Notes under the pieces: generated by a model
Told to the model about the DNA's origin: nothing
The model's input: only the letters and a program-made list of their open reading frames with translations
The model's database searches: none
Shown: positions 25,208 to 34,897 of the stretch, piece after piece
Layout: every line of letters begins with the position of its first letter
Position numbering within the stretch: the first letter of the stretch is position 1
DNA from: Streptomyces lavendulae subsp. lavendulae
GTDB lineage: Bacteria; Actinomycetota; Actinomycetes; Streptomycetales; Streptomycetaceae
NCBI RefSeq assembly: GCF_002803845.1
Contig: NZ_CP024985.1
Coordinates: forward strand, 248,001-312,000
DNA: 64,000 bases
Direction of reading: 5' to 3'
Made by a program: the position numbers and the translations under genes

Positions 25208-25749
25208 CGTGCCTCCTCGGTCACTCGCGGGCAGATCAGGGGTCGCACCCAGCATCCGGTGTCCGGGCACGGTCCGCAGCGCGGTATGGGCCGTACGAGG
25301 AGCCAGGACCGCTGCGGGCGAACGGGTTCGGAGCGCCGGCTCTGCCATGAAGTCTCGCCCTGGGGGCCCGCCTGCCCGGCCTCCTTTCGAACGGGTGCCG
25401 GGCAGGTGGGCCGAGCCAGACGGCACTTTGACGGCCGCAATGGCGCCACACCGCGCCGTGGGGGCCGCGATGACAGCCGAGTCGGCATCACCCTGCCGGG
25501 ACTATTCGCCCGCCCGGGCCGCGACAGCCCGCGGCGGTGTGGCGGGCGGGGGCGGCAACCCGGTACGGGCTCGCCTGCGTGAGCGGACCGCTTTTCGTAA
25601 ACCGCCATTCGACTGGAATCTCCCCGCGTCCGGGCGTGTGCGCGCATCATCGGGCCGCCGCTCTGTGAAGCTCGACGAAACTGGCGGCCGTGGGGAGCCA
25701 GAGTGGTTCCAAGCCGCCGCTGTCCCGAAACGGAAGGTCAGCCGCGACC
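25208..25749. other. Intergenic, no supported gene
   Basis: Separates the divergent Trypco1 and metalloprotein-like genes. Several frames are open but none has a ribosome site plus consistent coding bias. No clear hairpin. Confidence 0.35.
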
Positions 25750-26640
25750 ATGCTCATCAACCAGCTCGCGCTCGTGTCCGAGACCAAGATCAACAAGATC
25801 AACCCCTCACAGATCACCCGGGTCGCCGCCGCGCTCCAGAAACAGGCGACTCGCGACTTCGCACCACTGTGGCAAGTGAACGCGACGGTGGACGCCTTCG
25901 ACAGGCTGGAGGACGTTCCCGTCGGGTACTGGCCGCTGATCGTGGTCGACGACGTACCCGACGCGGCGGGGTACCACACGGACGAGAACGGCCAGCCCTT
26001 CTCCCTGATCGAGTTCAGCGACAGCTGGTCGCTGACCGCGAGCCACGAGATGCTGGAAATGCTGGCCGACCCGTTCGGGAACCGCCTGGTGTCCGGCAAG
26101 TCTCCCCACCCCGATCAGGGACAGGCCCGGTTCCTCGTCGAGGTCGCCGACCCCTCGGAGGCCGATGAGTTCGGCTACACCGTCAACGGGCTGCTCGTCT
26201 CCGACTTCTTCACCCCGCACTTCTACGATCCCGTCACCGTCCCGGGCACGCGCTACAGCTTCGGCGGACACATCACGGCGCCCCGGACGATCCTGCGCGG
26301 CGGATACCTCAGCTGGGAGGACACGGCCACGGGCGAGTGGTGGCAGCAGACCTGGTTCGAGGGCAACAAGCCGACGTTCCGCAGACTCGGCAAACTGTCG
26401 GGCAGCGGCAGCATCCGCGAGGCCATCGACGCCCAGACCAAGACCGTCAGCCGCCTGGCCGCCAGCGGCCCTTCCTCCAAGTCCTTCCTGGCCGCGCGTA
26501 CCCTCACGGCCCACGTCAAGGAATCCACCGGCGCCCGGGCCGACGATTGGCGGGCCCAGATCGAGCGGCTGAAGGGGGCGAACCCGGCGGCGAAGGCCTT
26601 CAAGGCCAAGGACAAGGCCAAGGGGAAGAAGGCGAAGTGA
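25750..26640 (+). CDS. Hypothetical protein with a metalloprotease-like HExxE motif
   Basis: 296 residues from the ATG at 25750 (MLINQLALVSETKINKINPS), with GGAAGG upstream. Residues about 95-115 read WSLTASHEMLEMLADPFGNR, where SHEMLE followed by ADP recalls zinc-binding helices of small metallopeptidases; a third ligand is not obvious (FFTPHFYDP at about 155 is a candidate). The C-terminus is Lys/Ala-rich (AKAFKAKDKAKGKKAK). No signal peptide. Function unknown; the next small gene is 52 bases downstream. Confidence 0.75.
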   Translation: MLINQLALVSETKINKINPSQITRVAAALQKQATRDFAPLWQVNATVDAFDRLEDVPVGYWPLIVVDDVPDAAGYHTDENGQPFSLIEFSDSWSLTASHEMLEMLADPFGNRLVSGKSPHPDQGQARFLVEVADPSEADEFGYTVNGLLVSDFFTPHFYDPVTVPGTRYSFGGHITAPRTILRGGYLSWEDTATGEWWQQTWFEGNKPTFRRLGKLSGSGSIREAIDAQTKTVSRLAASGPSSKSFLAARTLTAHVKESTGARADDWRAQIERLKGANPAAKAFKAKDKAKGKKAK

Positions 26641-26692
26641 GGAGGACGATCGTTCCCCGACGGCCCTCGGCCAGCCTGCCAGGGAGGCCGTC

Positions 26693-26911
26693 GTGAGTGA
26701 GGACGCCCAGCAACGCAAGGAGCGCGCGGATCGCCTGCGCCAGATGATCCAGCGGCCCGGGGCCAAGCCCGAGCCTCCGGAGCAGGAGAGCCTGAAGGAA
26801 GGCGTCGAGCGTCGCATGCGAGAGCTCGACGAGGCCGATCGCGAGAATCGCCGGAATCACCAGGACGATCAAAGCAGCCCGGAAACCGGGGGCGAAGACG
26901 GCGAACCCTGA
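26693..26911 (+). CDS. Small highly charged hypothetical protein
   Basis: 72 residues from a GTG at 26693, almost entirely Glu, Arg, Gln and Asp with one long predicted helix (QRKERADRLRQMIQRPG ... RRMRELDEADRENRRNHQ). It follows the HExxE protein closely and may be its partner; no family recognised. Confidence 0.55.
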   Translation: MSEDAQQRKERADRLRQMIQRPGAKPEPPEQESLKEGVERRMRELDEADRENRRNHQDDQSSPETGGEDGEP

Positions 26912-27664
26912 GAGCACCGGGACGTTCAACGGCGAAGCGGGACCCTGTCCGAGGTCGGGATGCGCTGGTCCTGATGATGGCCGTCGTCGTCACCGCGGAC
27001 GCAGGTGGAGGTACGGCGGCCGCGAGGTCCCACCGGCCGGGACGCCACCGCGTCGAACGCCTCCGCGCGCACCGACCGGTCCCCCGCGGTGCGGGCCTGC
27101 GCCCCGGGGCGTACAGGCTGTAACCAGCGCCTCGTCGGCGTCCGCGACGACCCGCAGCGCCAGTTCGCTCCGCACCCGGCCCGACCGGTGCACGTCACGC
27201 CGCGCGACAGTCCGGCCCGCCTCGAAACCGCACACCGCATCCTCCGCCGCTCCCGGGGCCGCGCTGTCCGGCCCGGCTTGCCCACCATGTCAGCCCATCG
27301 CGGGCGGGGTGGGCAGGCCGCCGTGCGAGGGCCGCTTGCCCGGGCCCCCGCCTTCTCAGGAGTCGGGGCCGGCCACGGCCGGTACGGCACGCGTCTGCGA
27401 TCGTCACCGATTCCGGGAGCGGGACGGCGCTCGCCTCGACCCGGACGGTGTGGCCGTCCCCGTCCCGCTCGCAGTCGGACGCCTGTTCATCCCCCGCCAC
27501 CTCCAGGCGTTCTCCCTCGATCAGCTCCCAGCCGAGACGGCGCTCCGGGCCCGTCCAGCCGCACGATCGCTCCACGTGCAGCAGGGACGCCCGCGGGGTG
27601 CGCCGCCGGAAGCCGGCGACCGCCCGCATAGGCGGCAGCCCGGGGACCCGGCGCCGAACACTCC
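26912..27664. other. 753 bases without a supported gene
   Basis: On -, a frame between about 27380 and 27620 (SLLHVERSCGWTGPERRLGW, VAGDEQASDCERDGD) reads like old coding sequence but has no proper start or end, so a gene remnant is possible. Nothing else stands out. Confidence 0.3.
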
Positions 27665-28090
27665 CTAGCTGACCGCGCCGGCCCGGCCCGCGCGCGGCGT
27701 GACGAGCCGCCGGGCTCCGCGGGCCAGGGCGTACGTGCCCAGGGCCGCCGCCGGGACGGCGGTGACGGCGACGGTGGCCCACTCGCGCGCGTAGTGCGCG
27801 GCCTGGGTGGGGGTGCGCTCGAAGGTGATCATCGGACCCCACGTGTAGTAGCCCCAGACCATGATCAGCTGGGAGAGCACGGCGCGCAGGACGGCGTGCA
27901 CCGCCGTCGGTGCCGTGGCCGAGACCAGCAGTACGACGGCCGCGTACGGCACGTACCCGGAGGCGAAGCGACTGGCCTCGGTCACGTTCAGCCCGTCCCC
28001 GTCGCCCGCGACCGCGATCCAGGCGGACAGGGCCCCGGCCGCCAGGCCGACGGCCCCGGTGACGGCCGCGCGCCGCGCACCCTTGTTCAT
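27665..28090 (-). CDS. Small membrane protein, about four helices
   Basis: 141 residues from the ATG at 28090 with GAGGAG seven bases before. Hydrophobic segments fall near residues 9-28, 48-65, 70-90 and 112-130, with basic ends (MNKGARRAAV, RGARRLVTPRAGRAG). No family recognised. It is transcribed away from the weak small frame upstream. Confidence 0.65.
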   Translation of the reverse strand: MNKGARRAAVTGAVGLAAGALSAWIAVAGDGDGLNVTEASRFASGYVPYAAVVLLVSATAPTAVHAVLRAVLSQLIMVWGYYTWGPMITFERTPTQAAHYAREWATVAVTAVPAAALGTYALARGARRLVTPRAGRAGAVS

Positions 28091-28142
28091 CTCGTTCTCC
28101 TCACCTGCCGCGTGCGTACCGGTCTCCCCCACCCTCCGCGGC

Positions 28143-28370
28143 CTACGTGCGCGGAGAATGACGGGAATGCGACCGTTTCGTCACGGGGTGGGTGTGGAGA
28201 GCGGCTCCCTCCCAGAAGACCCGGTGCCCGGCGTAGCGCTCGTAGTCCCAGACTTCCTTGGCGAGGCGAGCCTGGCACATGGTGCCGTTGTCGAGCTCGA
28301 AGGGGCGGACCTCGCCGGCCCTGGCCTTCGGTCGGCGTGGCAGCTCACTACCGTCGGCCCGAGTCCGCAC
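28143..28370 (-). CDS. Possible small protein or gene fragment
   Basis: 75 codons. The middle (EVRPFELDNGTMCQARLAKE, VWDYERYAGHRVFWEG) looks truly coding, but the N-terminal 20 and the last 15 residues do not and no clear ribosome site is seen. It may be a short intact gene or a fragment; function unknown. Confidence 0.3.
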   Translation of the reverse strand: MRTRADGSELPRRPKARAGEVRPFELDNGTMCQARLAKEVWDYERYAGHRVFWEGAALHTHPVTKRSHSRHSPRT

Positions 28371-28455
28371 CGTCGTCGTCGGCGCACAGACATCGGTCCG
28401 GCGCTGCTCGCACGGAATCCCTGGCCGCGGCCGGCTCCATCAGCGCCCCGTACTC

Positions 28456-28484
28456 CGGCCCGTTCCGGAAACCGGAACGGGCCG
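28456..28484 (-). terminator. Hairpin terminator, 13-bp perfect stem
   Basis: CGGCCCGTTCCGG, loop AAA, then the exact complement. It lies 66 bases past the stop of the secreted beta-trefoil gene on -. No U tract, as is usual in Streptomyces. Confidence 0.7.
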
Positions 28485-28549
28485 AGCAGGCCGCGGCTCC
28501 CAGCCACTGCGCAGCGGGAACCCTCGCTGCGGTCGCCTCAGTGGTGTGA

Positions 28550-29029
28550 TCAGACGGCGGCGAGGCTGATCTCGTCGTTGAAGATCACCCAACGCTGGCC
28601 GCGGTCGGCGGTGTCGCAGGGCTTGGTCGACAGGTTCGGGGTGTTCCACGTGTTGGCGAAGCAGTAGGCCGGTGCGTAGGTGAGGGTGATCTGCTGGCCC
28701 GAGACGTTCCAGTACTGCCCCTGGTCCTTGGGGTCGCACGGCTTCGTGGAGACGTCGGCGGTGTTCCACGTGTTCGCGAGGCAGTAGGCCGGTGCGTTGC
28801 GGAGGGAAATCTGGTGGCCCGAGACGGTCCAGTGCTGGCCGCGGTCGGCGGTGTCGCACGGCTTCGTGGAGATCTTCGGGGTGTCCCACGTGTTGGCCAG
28901 GCAGTAGATGCCGGGTGCGCGCAGGGAAGGTGCCATGGCACTGGTGGCTTCCGCGCCGGACGTCGGCAGGAAGGAGGCGGTCAAGGCCAGGGTCGCGAGG
29001 GCGAGCGTCTTGCGGATGGCGATTGCCAT
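28550..29029 (-). CDS. Secreted ricin-type beta-trefoil protein
   Basis: 159 residues from the ATG at 29029. A Sec signal peptide (MAIAIRKTLALATLALTASF, cleavage near residues 26-30) precedes three repeats of about 41 residues, each YCxANTWxTxxxSTKPCDxxDxGQxWxVxxxxISL. The (Q)xW at the end of each and the three-fold repeat are those of a ricin B-lectin trefoil; each repeat also has two Cys that could pair. With nothing else in the chain it is a stand-alone carbohydrate-binding or lectin-like protein. It lies downstream of a secreted glycoside hydrolase. Confidence 0.8.
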   Translation of the reverse strand: MAIAIRKTLALATLALTASFLPTSGAEATSAMAPSLRAPGIYCLANTWDTPKISTKPCDTADRGQHWTVSGHQISLRNAPAYCLANTWNTADVSTKPCDPKDQGQYWNVSGQQITLTYAPAYCFANTWNTPNLSTKPCDTADRGQRWVIFNDEISLAAV

Positions 29030-29574
29030 GGGATGGATCCGTTCTTGCTGTGGGCGTGGGACTCGCCAATGGATGCGGAAGAATCCCCAACTCGGTTTCG
29101 AGCGCTGGACAATTGATAGCAGCGCCCCCGAACTGGCCAACGGTTTCTGCGTGCTCCGTTCATTCCTGCGCGCCGCAATATGTGATGATCCAACATCCAG
29201 CACTCCGTCGCGCTGGGCCGTTTCCTTCAGATCATCGGATCTTTGGTTGACGTGTGTCGTTGACTGACGGACCGGACACCGAAGCGGGGTGGCCGCTGGC
29301 GGGCCACCGCCGGGTGATGGGCGATGGGCCGCTCGGAGTACCGCCACGGGAACCATTGCGGGCCGAACGGGATCCAGCCATCCGATTCCATCCGCTCGTG
29401 TCCAAAAGAAGACGCCCTCACCCCACGCCGAGATCACCACGACGGGGGGCAAGGGCATCCGGCCACGTTCGAAGCACGGCCCAGGGCGGGACCCGCGCCC
29501 GACTGCGGAGTTGCTCGTACCCTGGCCCCGAGCCGACGGTCACCTGGAGGGTTCCCGTGGGCCGGGGGTCGGTG
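29030..29574. other. 545-base gap, no supported gene
   Basis: Should hold the promoter of the trefoil gene and the end of the hydrolase transcript. I see no confident hairpin or coding frame; the frame on - that extends the trefoil gene upstream to 29458 has no coding quality. Confidence 0.35.
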
Positions 29575-32214
29575 CTACCGCACCAGCTTGGCGCCGGCCC
29601 AGTCGGCGTGGTCGCTGTTGATGCCGTCACCCGCGTCCGTCATCTTCAGCACCAGCGACTTCACACCGGCAACGCTGACGTCGACGGACTGCGTAGCGCT
29701 CGACGGCGTCATCACCGACGGGCTCTCGTACAGTTTGACTCCATCACCCCACACCTCGAACTTGACCGTCGCGTTCGCCCCGACCTCGTCATCGACACCG
29801 ATGTCCGACCGGAACCGCGAGTAGCCACCGTTCAGGGAGTAGGTGATCGTGCTGTTCGCGTGCGTGCCAATGCCCTTCGCGTACGCGGTGCCGTTCAGCT
29901 TGATGGGGTGCGAGTCGACGCTCTTGTCCTTCTGAACGGTACCGAAGTCGCTTCGCGCGTCGCTCCAGGTGAGATCGCTCAGATCGGCCGTCTGTCCGTT
30001 TCCGCTCGTGGCGGTGGTGACGTCAACGGCGCTTCCGGCCCCGGAGGAGTTCCCGGCAGCGTCGACCGCCTTCACCGTGAAGGTGTAGGGCGTCGAGGCC
30101 GACAGCCCCGTCGCGGTGAAGCTCGTACCCGTCGACGAGCCGGCGAGCGTGGTGCCGCGGTAGATGTTGTAGCCGGTCACGCCGACGTTGTCGGTCGAGG
30201 CCGTCCACTTCAGGTCCACGCTGTTCGACGTCACGTTGCTCGATGCGAGGTCGGCCGGCGCCGTGGGGGCCTCGGTGTCGACTTCCGAGGTCCCGGCGGT
30301 CGCGGTCACCGTCGCACCCCCGGCCACCGGCACGGTCACGTAGGACACGGTCTTGCCGTACAGCGACTTGGTCTGCGGCGTGTACGCGGTGCCGTTCACG
30401 GTGATGCTGGCGGGGGTTCCGTAGAACTGGGCTTCCCAGTTGACGGTGCCACCGGAGTTGTTGGTCAGCGTGGAACCGGTCGTACCGGTGTGCTTGAGCT
30501 TCAGGTCGTTGTCACCGACCTTGATGTGGTCGATCTCCGCCCACGGCGTCTCGGACGTCAGCCGCGAGATGGTGGCCACCTTGTCCTTCGGGGCGTCCGG
30601 CTGCACTCCCATCATGCCGTCGATGACGCTGCTGACCGCCAGGAACGAGATCTCCGGGTAGGTGTTCTTGCCGGTCATGAGCTTCTTGAGCCACGCCCAG
30701 CCCTCCGCGGACCGGTTGTACTGGTAGTACATCTCCGGCAGGTAGGAGGTCGCCTCGACGTTGAGATCGTCATCGTTGGCGGCGATGAAGTCGAGGTAGC
30801 TCTCGGTCCTGGGGCCGTGGTCGCCCAGCCCGGTCAGCATCATCAGGAAGCTGGCCTCGTGCCCCCAACTGCTGTACCCCGTGCCGGCGGCGTCCTTGCC
30901 GCGTATGTAGCGGTTGTTCGAGGCGTCCCACCAATTCTTCTCGAACTGGTCACGCACCCGCTGCGCACGTTCGGCCCACTTCGTGCTGTTGGCGTCGTCA
31001 CCCTTCGTCTTCAGGATCTCCGAGTAGGCCAGCATCGACTGGTACTGGTACCCGAGTGAATCGCCCGCGGAGACGAGGTTCTCGTTCGGGAACTCGAAGT
31101 AGGTCGCCGTGTACTCCCCCGGCTGCTTCTTCGAAACCGGCTGCTCGCCGGCCGGGTTGGCGTCGTTCCACTTCACCTCGTGGCCGTCCAGGAAGGACCC
31201 CATCGTCGAATCGTAGTACGCCGAAAGCGTCGGATCGTTGATCCAGTCCGAGTTCCCGGTCCACTGGTACTGCTTGTAAGCCTTGGCCATCAGGTTGAAC
31301 GGCGACGGCAGTTCGCGGAATCCGGTGCCATCGATGTAGTACATGGCTCCGTAGGGGCTGTGCGCCCACAGCGGCCAGCCGTTCTGACCCGGAGCGGCGG
31401 CATCGGCGGCGAACGTCTTCACCATGTTGAACGTCTCGGCGTCCAGGCCGAGCGCGTGCGCGCCGTCCGACTGGTGGGAGATGTCGCGGTTGTAGTAGGA
31501 CTCCCGGTTGGTGTAAGCGCCCCAGTAGCCGGGCTGCACGGTCGTGTGCGTGGAATTCTTGAGGCGCCACCACTCGGGTTCGTGCCCCATCATCGGGTTT
31601 CCCGGGTAGAACGTCATGCCCAGGGCCCGGTCCTTGCCCCATGTGAAGCCGTCGTTCAGTGTCGCGTTCGGGGAATTCAGGGTCAGGGTGCTGGTGGGCG
31701 CCCCCACGTATCTCTGGACCGTGATCCTGTCGACGCGCGGCACCTCGCCGGTGGACGTGGCCGTCAGCTCGATGGTGTCACCGGCCTTGAGCGCCACTTT
31801 GCTCGACGTACGCGTGTCGATGCTCATCGGGTCGGTGTAGTCACGGCCGTACCGCTGGGACGTGGCCCAGGAATCCACGGGGTTGGCGTTCACGGAGAGC
31901 TTGTAGGTCACTCCGTTCGCCACATTGCCGTTGTAGCGTGTGATGAGGTCGTAGTCTCCGTCGGCGCCATTGAAGGTTGTTCTCGCGGTGCTCGTCTGCC
32001 CTGAGGCGCCCCGGGCGTAGGTGACGTTGTCGACCGACGTGCCGTTCCACGTGTGGTTGACGGTCTCTGTCGCGAAATTGGTCAGCGACATGTTCTCGAT
32101 CTCGAACACGTAGGGCCCTGCCGACGGCCCCGCCATCGCGGGAGTGCTGGGGATGGCGATCGCGGTGCCGGCTGTTGCGAGCACGGCGGACAGTACACAG
32201 GCGAGTCGACGCAT
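29575..32214 (-). CDS. Secreted (alpha/alpha)6-barrel glycoside hydrolase with FN3 and NPCBM
   Basis: 879 residues from the ATG at 32214, with GAGAGGA about ten bases before. Signal peptide MRRLACVLSAVLATAGTAIA. Residues about 30-170 form a beta-sandwich CBM35-like module (YVFEIENMSLTNFATETVNH); about 180-590 a six-hairpin MGH1/GH63-like catalytic barrel (MTFYPGNPMMGHEPEWW, WGHEASFLMMLTGLG, DLNVEATSYLPEMYYQYNRS); about 680-765 an FN3 domain (APTAPADLASSNVTSNSVDL); about 770-879 an NPCBM module (YAKGIGTHANSTITYSLNGG). It should trim an oligo- or polysaccharide outside the cell; the substrate cannot be told from sequence. Confidence 0.85.
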   Translation of the reverse strand: MRRLACVLSAVLATAGTAIAIPSTPAMAGPSAGPYVFEIENMSLTNFATETVNHTWNGTSVDNVTYARGASGQTSTARTTFNGADGDYDLITRYNGNVANGVTYKLSVNANPVDSWATSQRYGRDYTDPMSIDTRTSSKVALKAGDTIELTATSTGEVPRVDRITVQRYVGAPTSTLTLNSPNATLNDGFTWGKDRALGMTFYPGNPMMGHEPEWWRLKNSTHTTVQPGYWGAYTNRESYYNRDISHQSDGAHALGLDAETFNMVKTFAADAAAPGQNGWPLWAHSPYGAMYYIDGTGFRELPSPFNLMAKAYKQYQWTGNSDWINDPTLSAYYDSTMGSFLDGHEVKWNDANPAGEQPVSKKQPGEYTATYFEFPNENLVSAGDSLGYQYQSMLAYSEILKTKGDDANSTKWAERAQRVRDQFEKNWWDASNNRYIRGKDAAGTGYSSWGHEASFLMMLTGLGDHGPRTESYLDFIAANDDDLNVEATSYLPEMYYQYNRSAEGWAWLKKLMTGKNTYPEISFLAVSSVIDGMMGVQPDAPKDKVATISRLTSETPWAEIDHIKVGDNDLKLKHTGTTGSTLTNNSGGTVNWEAQFYGTPASITVNGTAYTPQTKSLYGKTVSYVTVPVAGGATVTATAGTSEVDTEAPTAPADLASSNVTSNSVDLKWTASTDNVGVTGYNIYRGTTLAGSSTGTSFTATGLSASTPYTFTVKAVDAAGNSSGAGSAVDVTTATSGNGQTADLSDLTWSDARSDFGTVQKDKSVDSHPIKLNGTAYAKGIGTHANSTITYSLNGGYSRFRSDIGVDDEVGANATVKFEVWGDGVKLYESPSVMTPSSATQSVDVSVAGVKSLVLKMTDAGDGINSDHADWAGAKLVR

Positions 32215-33169
32215 GTGTGATTGGTCCTCTCCAGTGGGGGGTGTTTCGTTCGGGGGCGGGCAGTGTCGACCGCCCGTCCGTGGCGGCGTGGAACGTGCCG
32301 GGACAGAGCGGTCCCGGCGGTTGTCGGCGGTCCGGACCACGCGCTTCCGCGCATGCTGCCGATCACGTCGTCCCGGAAGTCACCCGACCGGGCGGCGGGG
32401 CGCCTCCGGACCCCTGTCAGCGTGAGTGCGGTGCGACCGCCTCCGATCGCTTCCATGCCGAGGCGCGGCCGGGGTGCCTCTGGCCGGACGAGGTCACCTG
32501 AGCCGTGGACGCGGGCGCTCGCGTTCTGCCGCAGCTGCTTCGCGTCCGCCATCGCGGGGCCGGAAGGATCGAGACGACGAGCATCACCGGCATCGAGGGG
32601 GTTCCTCACGGCCCTCGGGTTGCCTGTGCGAAGGGGCGCGGGAGAGGGAACAGCGACCGCGACGGACTCCGCGGCGGAACGGAGGTGACTCCTTTCATCT
32701 TTCATCGAACGGCATGTTGGAAGAAGTTGAACTGTGTTGCCTCTTGGTGAGTGATGTCAATGGTTGTGTCGAGGCCGATCGCGTCGGCCTCGCCCGCGCG
32801 CCGGCCGGGCATCCCGGTCGGCGCGCGTCGCCTCGACGGCCCCGGACCCGATGGCGTCGGCCTCGGCGACCGCCGTACCTACAGGTCAGCGGCTGGAATC
32901 ACCCGGATGGCATCTGCTCCTCCGGGCCGGCCGGGGCGGAGCGACCGCACCTGCCGCAGTGCGAGCAGTCTCGAACCAACTGTCGGCTTGCAGCTGGTGA
33001 ATGACGTAGTTTCAGAAAATTTTCGCAGCCGTATTGCATGCTCTGACAAGCATGGGTAGCTTCTGGCCCGCAAGGCTCGTCGGCTCGTCTACGCACCCGT
33101 CAGGAGAAGCCCACGTCCGCTCCCTCCTCCCTCGCCCCGCCCGGGAAGCCGCCTCGGCCGGCGGAACCT
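32215..33169. other. 955 bases without a supported gene
   Basis: Upstream of the glycoside hydrolase. Frames are short, Arg/Pro-rich and overlapping. I see no recognisable fragment here. Confidence 0.4.
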
Positions 33170-33545
33170 GGTCGATGAGTGGCCGCCCTTCGCCACCGTC
33201 AGCCCGCTTGGAGTCGTGGGCCGGGCTGCTGCGGGACTGGCGAGACGGGGCATGCGGGCGCCCGTACCTGCGGTCGGCGGCGGCGCGCTGGGCTTCCTGG
33301 AGGCTCCGCGTGAGGTCTTCTCCGACACCCGTGAGCAGAGGTGCTGGCTTCATGAGACGGCCGATGTCCTGGACGCGATGCCGAAGTCGGCCCGGCCCGC
33401 GGCGAAGAAGGTGGTTCAGGACATCTACGACGCTGAGGACGCGAACACGCCGGTCAGGCCATCAAGGCCTTCGCCGGGCCCGACGGCGCCAAGCTCCCCA
33501 AAGCCGTCACGAAGATCACCGACGACCAGGACGTCAGCATGTGCT
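33170..33545 (+). pseudogene. IS256-family transposase fragment, frameshifted
   Basis: The text TREQRCWLHETADVLDAMPK and SARPAAKKVVQDIYDAED, then after a one-base loss HAGQAIKAFAGPDGAKLPKA and VTKITDDQDV, is the middle of a mutator-type (IS256) transposase. An earlier frame change near 33235 separates it from LESWAGLLRD. Both ends are missing. Confidence 0.65.
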
Positions 33546-33589
33546 CCGAGCCGGACCGGGTGCCCGGAGCAGGGCCGGGGCCGCGGTTG

Positions 33590-33820
33590 TCAGTGGGCGC
33601 CGGCCGTGGCGGCGAAGGGCCCGTGCAGGGCCGTCCGTTGCAGGAGCATGATGGTCTTGCCGTCGGCGATGCGTCCGTCGCGGATCATGGCGAGGGCGTC
33701 GGTGAAGGGCCGTTCGAGTATGTCGATGTCCTCGCCGTCCTCCTCAAGCCCGCCGCCGCTACCGGTTCGGCCGGCTGGGGTGTATCGGGCGGCGTAGAAG
33801 TGCAGGCGCTCTGTGACGGG
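33590..33820 (-). pseudogene. C-terminal fragment of a NUDIX hydrolase
   Basis: Read on -, ERLHFYAARYTP, then GGLEEDGEDIDILERPFTDA and LAMIRDGRIADGKTIMLLQ, is the usual end of GDP-mannose/ADP-ribose pyrophosphatase-type NUDIX proteins. The Nudix box (GxxxxxExxxxxREUxEExGU) is upstream of this part and missing; IS5 sequence begins instead near 33825. Confidence 0.65.
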
Positions 33821-33824
33821 CTTC

Positions 33825-34184
33825 GTCCCCCCTTGAGGCGGGGGCCGGCGGCGGGGCGGTGCGGGCGCCGGCCGCATGCTGATGCGCGCGGACCGAGATG
33901 TCCCAGTCGATCTCACCTGCGGCGTCGGCCGCGGCCTGGACCTGCTGGAGTCGACGCTCCCATTTGCCGTCCGCTGACCACAGCCGGTGCCGTTCGTAGA
34001 CCGCCATCCACGGACCGAACCGCTCTGGCAGCAGGTCACGCCACTGCACACCGGTTCGGACCCGGTGCAGAATCCCGTCGATCACCTGCCGGTGATCACG
34101 CCACCGGCCACAACGCCGGTTGCTGACCGACAGGAACGGCCTCGGCCGTTCCCACTCGGCATCACTCGGATCACCCCGCCCCAT
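33825..34184 (-). pseudogene. IS5-family transposase N-terminal fragment
   Basis: GDPSDAEWERPRPFLSVSN, GILHRVRTGVQWRDLLPERF, VYERHRLWSADGKWERRL and RAHQHAAGAR are the N-terminal half of an IS5-type transposase. It is joined directly to the NUDIX fragment, and the catalytic core is missing. Distinct from the IS5 copies near 15.3 and 56.2 kb. Confidence 0.7.
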
Positions 34185-34378
34185 GCCTACATCAACGGCC
34201 CGGACACGGAGCAGTCACACGATCAAGCGGGGCGCTCACCGGTGGCCGCCCTTGGCGCAGCGCTTCATCAGCATCTGCATGTCGGTGACGACGGTGCTGC
34301 GGAGGGGGCCTGTGGCGGGTGTCGCGGCGGTGGGCGTGGTCCTGGCACTTGGCGCACCTCAGCTGAGAGTCGAGCGGC

Positions 34379-34897
34379 ATGAGGGGGAAGAGGTCCAGCG
34401 CTTCGCGGCGGGCGCTGCAGGCACGGGCCAGGCCGAGGCGGTCCGCGGACGACCTGCTGAAGGAGTTCCGGCCCAAGTGGGAGAAGGAAGCGGCGCAGCA
34501 GCAACTGACCGGCGAGGCCCTGGCCGCGTTCAGGCAGCAGATCCTGGACTCGGACATCCCGCAGGTCTACTGCGACACGGACGGCCTCTTCAACCTCCGC
34601 TACCACATCCACCTCAACAAAGCCGCTGTCGAGGCGATCTCCTGGAACACCGACGTTGTCCTTGAGGCGCTGGAGTGGGCTGCGGTCGGCGTCCTGATGA
34701 CCGATGAGCTGCTGTCCCCGCTGGAAGCGTTCATCATGGCCGAGGTCTCGGTGATCCAGGCGACCGGCCGCGCCAACAGCAACGGCCAGGCCCGGCTCGT
34801 AGGGGTGTTTCCCATCCCGATCCCGATCGTGGAGTCTGACGACGACTGGGACACCGCGGGCAAGATCGGAGACATCATCCACCACATGGGCGGATAG
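34379..34897 (+). CDS. Hypothetical protein, 172 aa
   Basis: Coding quality is good from about residue 24 to the end (LLKEFRPKWEKEAAQQQLTG, GLFNLRYHIHLNKAAVEAIS, FPIPIPIVESDDDWDTAGKI). The first 22 residues are Arg-rich and the ATG at 34379 has a weak ribosome site, so the true start may be missing. No domain recognised. The region just upstream (34185-34378) has no gene. Confidence 0.5.
   Translation: MRGKRSSASRRALQARARPRRSADDLLKEFRPKWEKEAAQQQLTGEALAAFRQQILDSDIPQVYCDTDGLFNLRYHIHLNKAAVEAISWNTDVVLEALEWAAVGVLMTDELLSPLEAFIMAEVSVIQATGRANSNGQARLVGVFPIPIPIVESDDDWDTAGKIGDIIHHMGG

Noticed and set aside
29254-31059. 601-codon frame on + opposite the glycoside hydrolase
   Set aside because: Antisense shadow of a clear secreted hydrolase.
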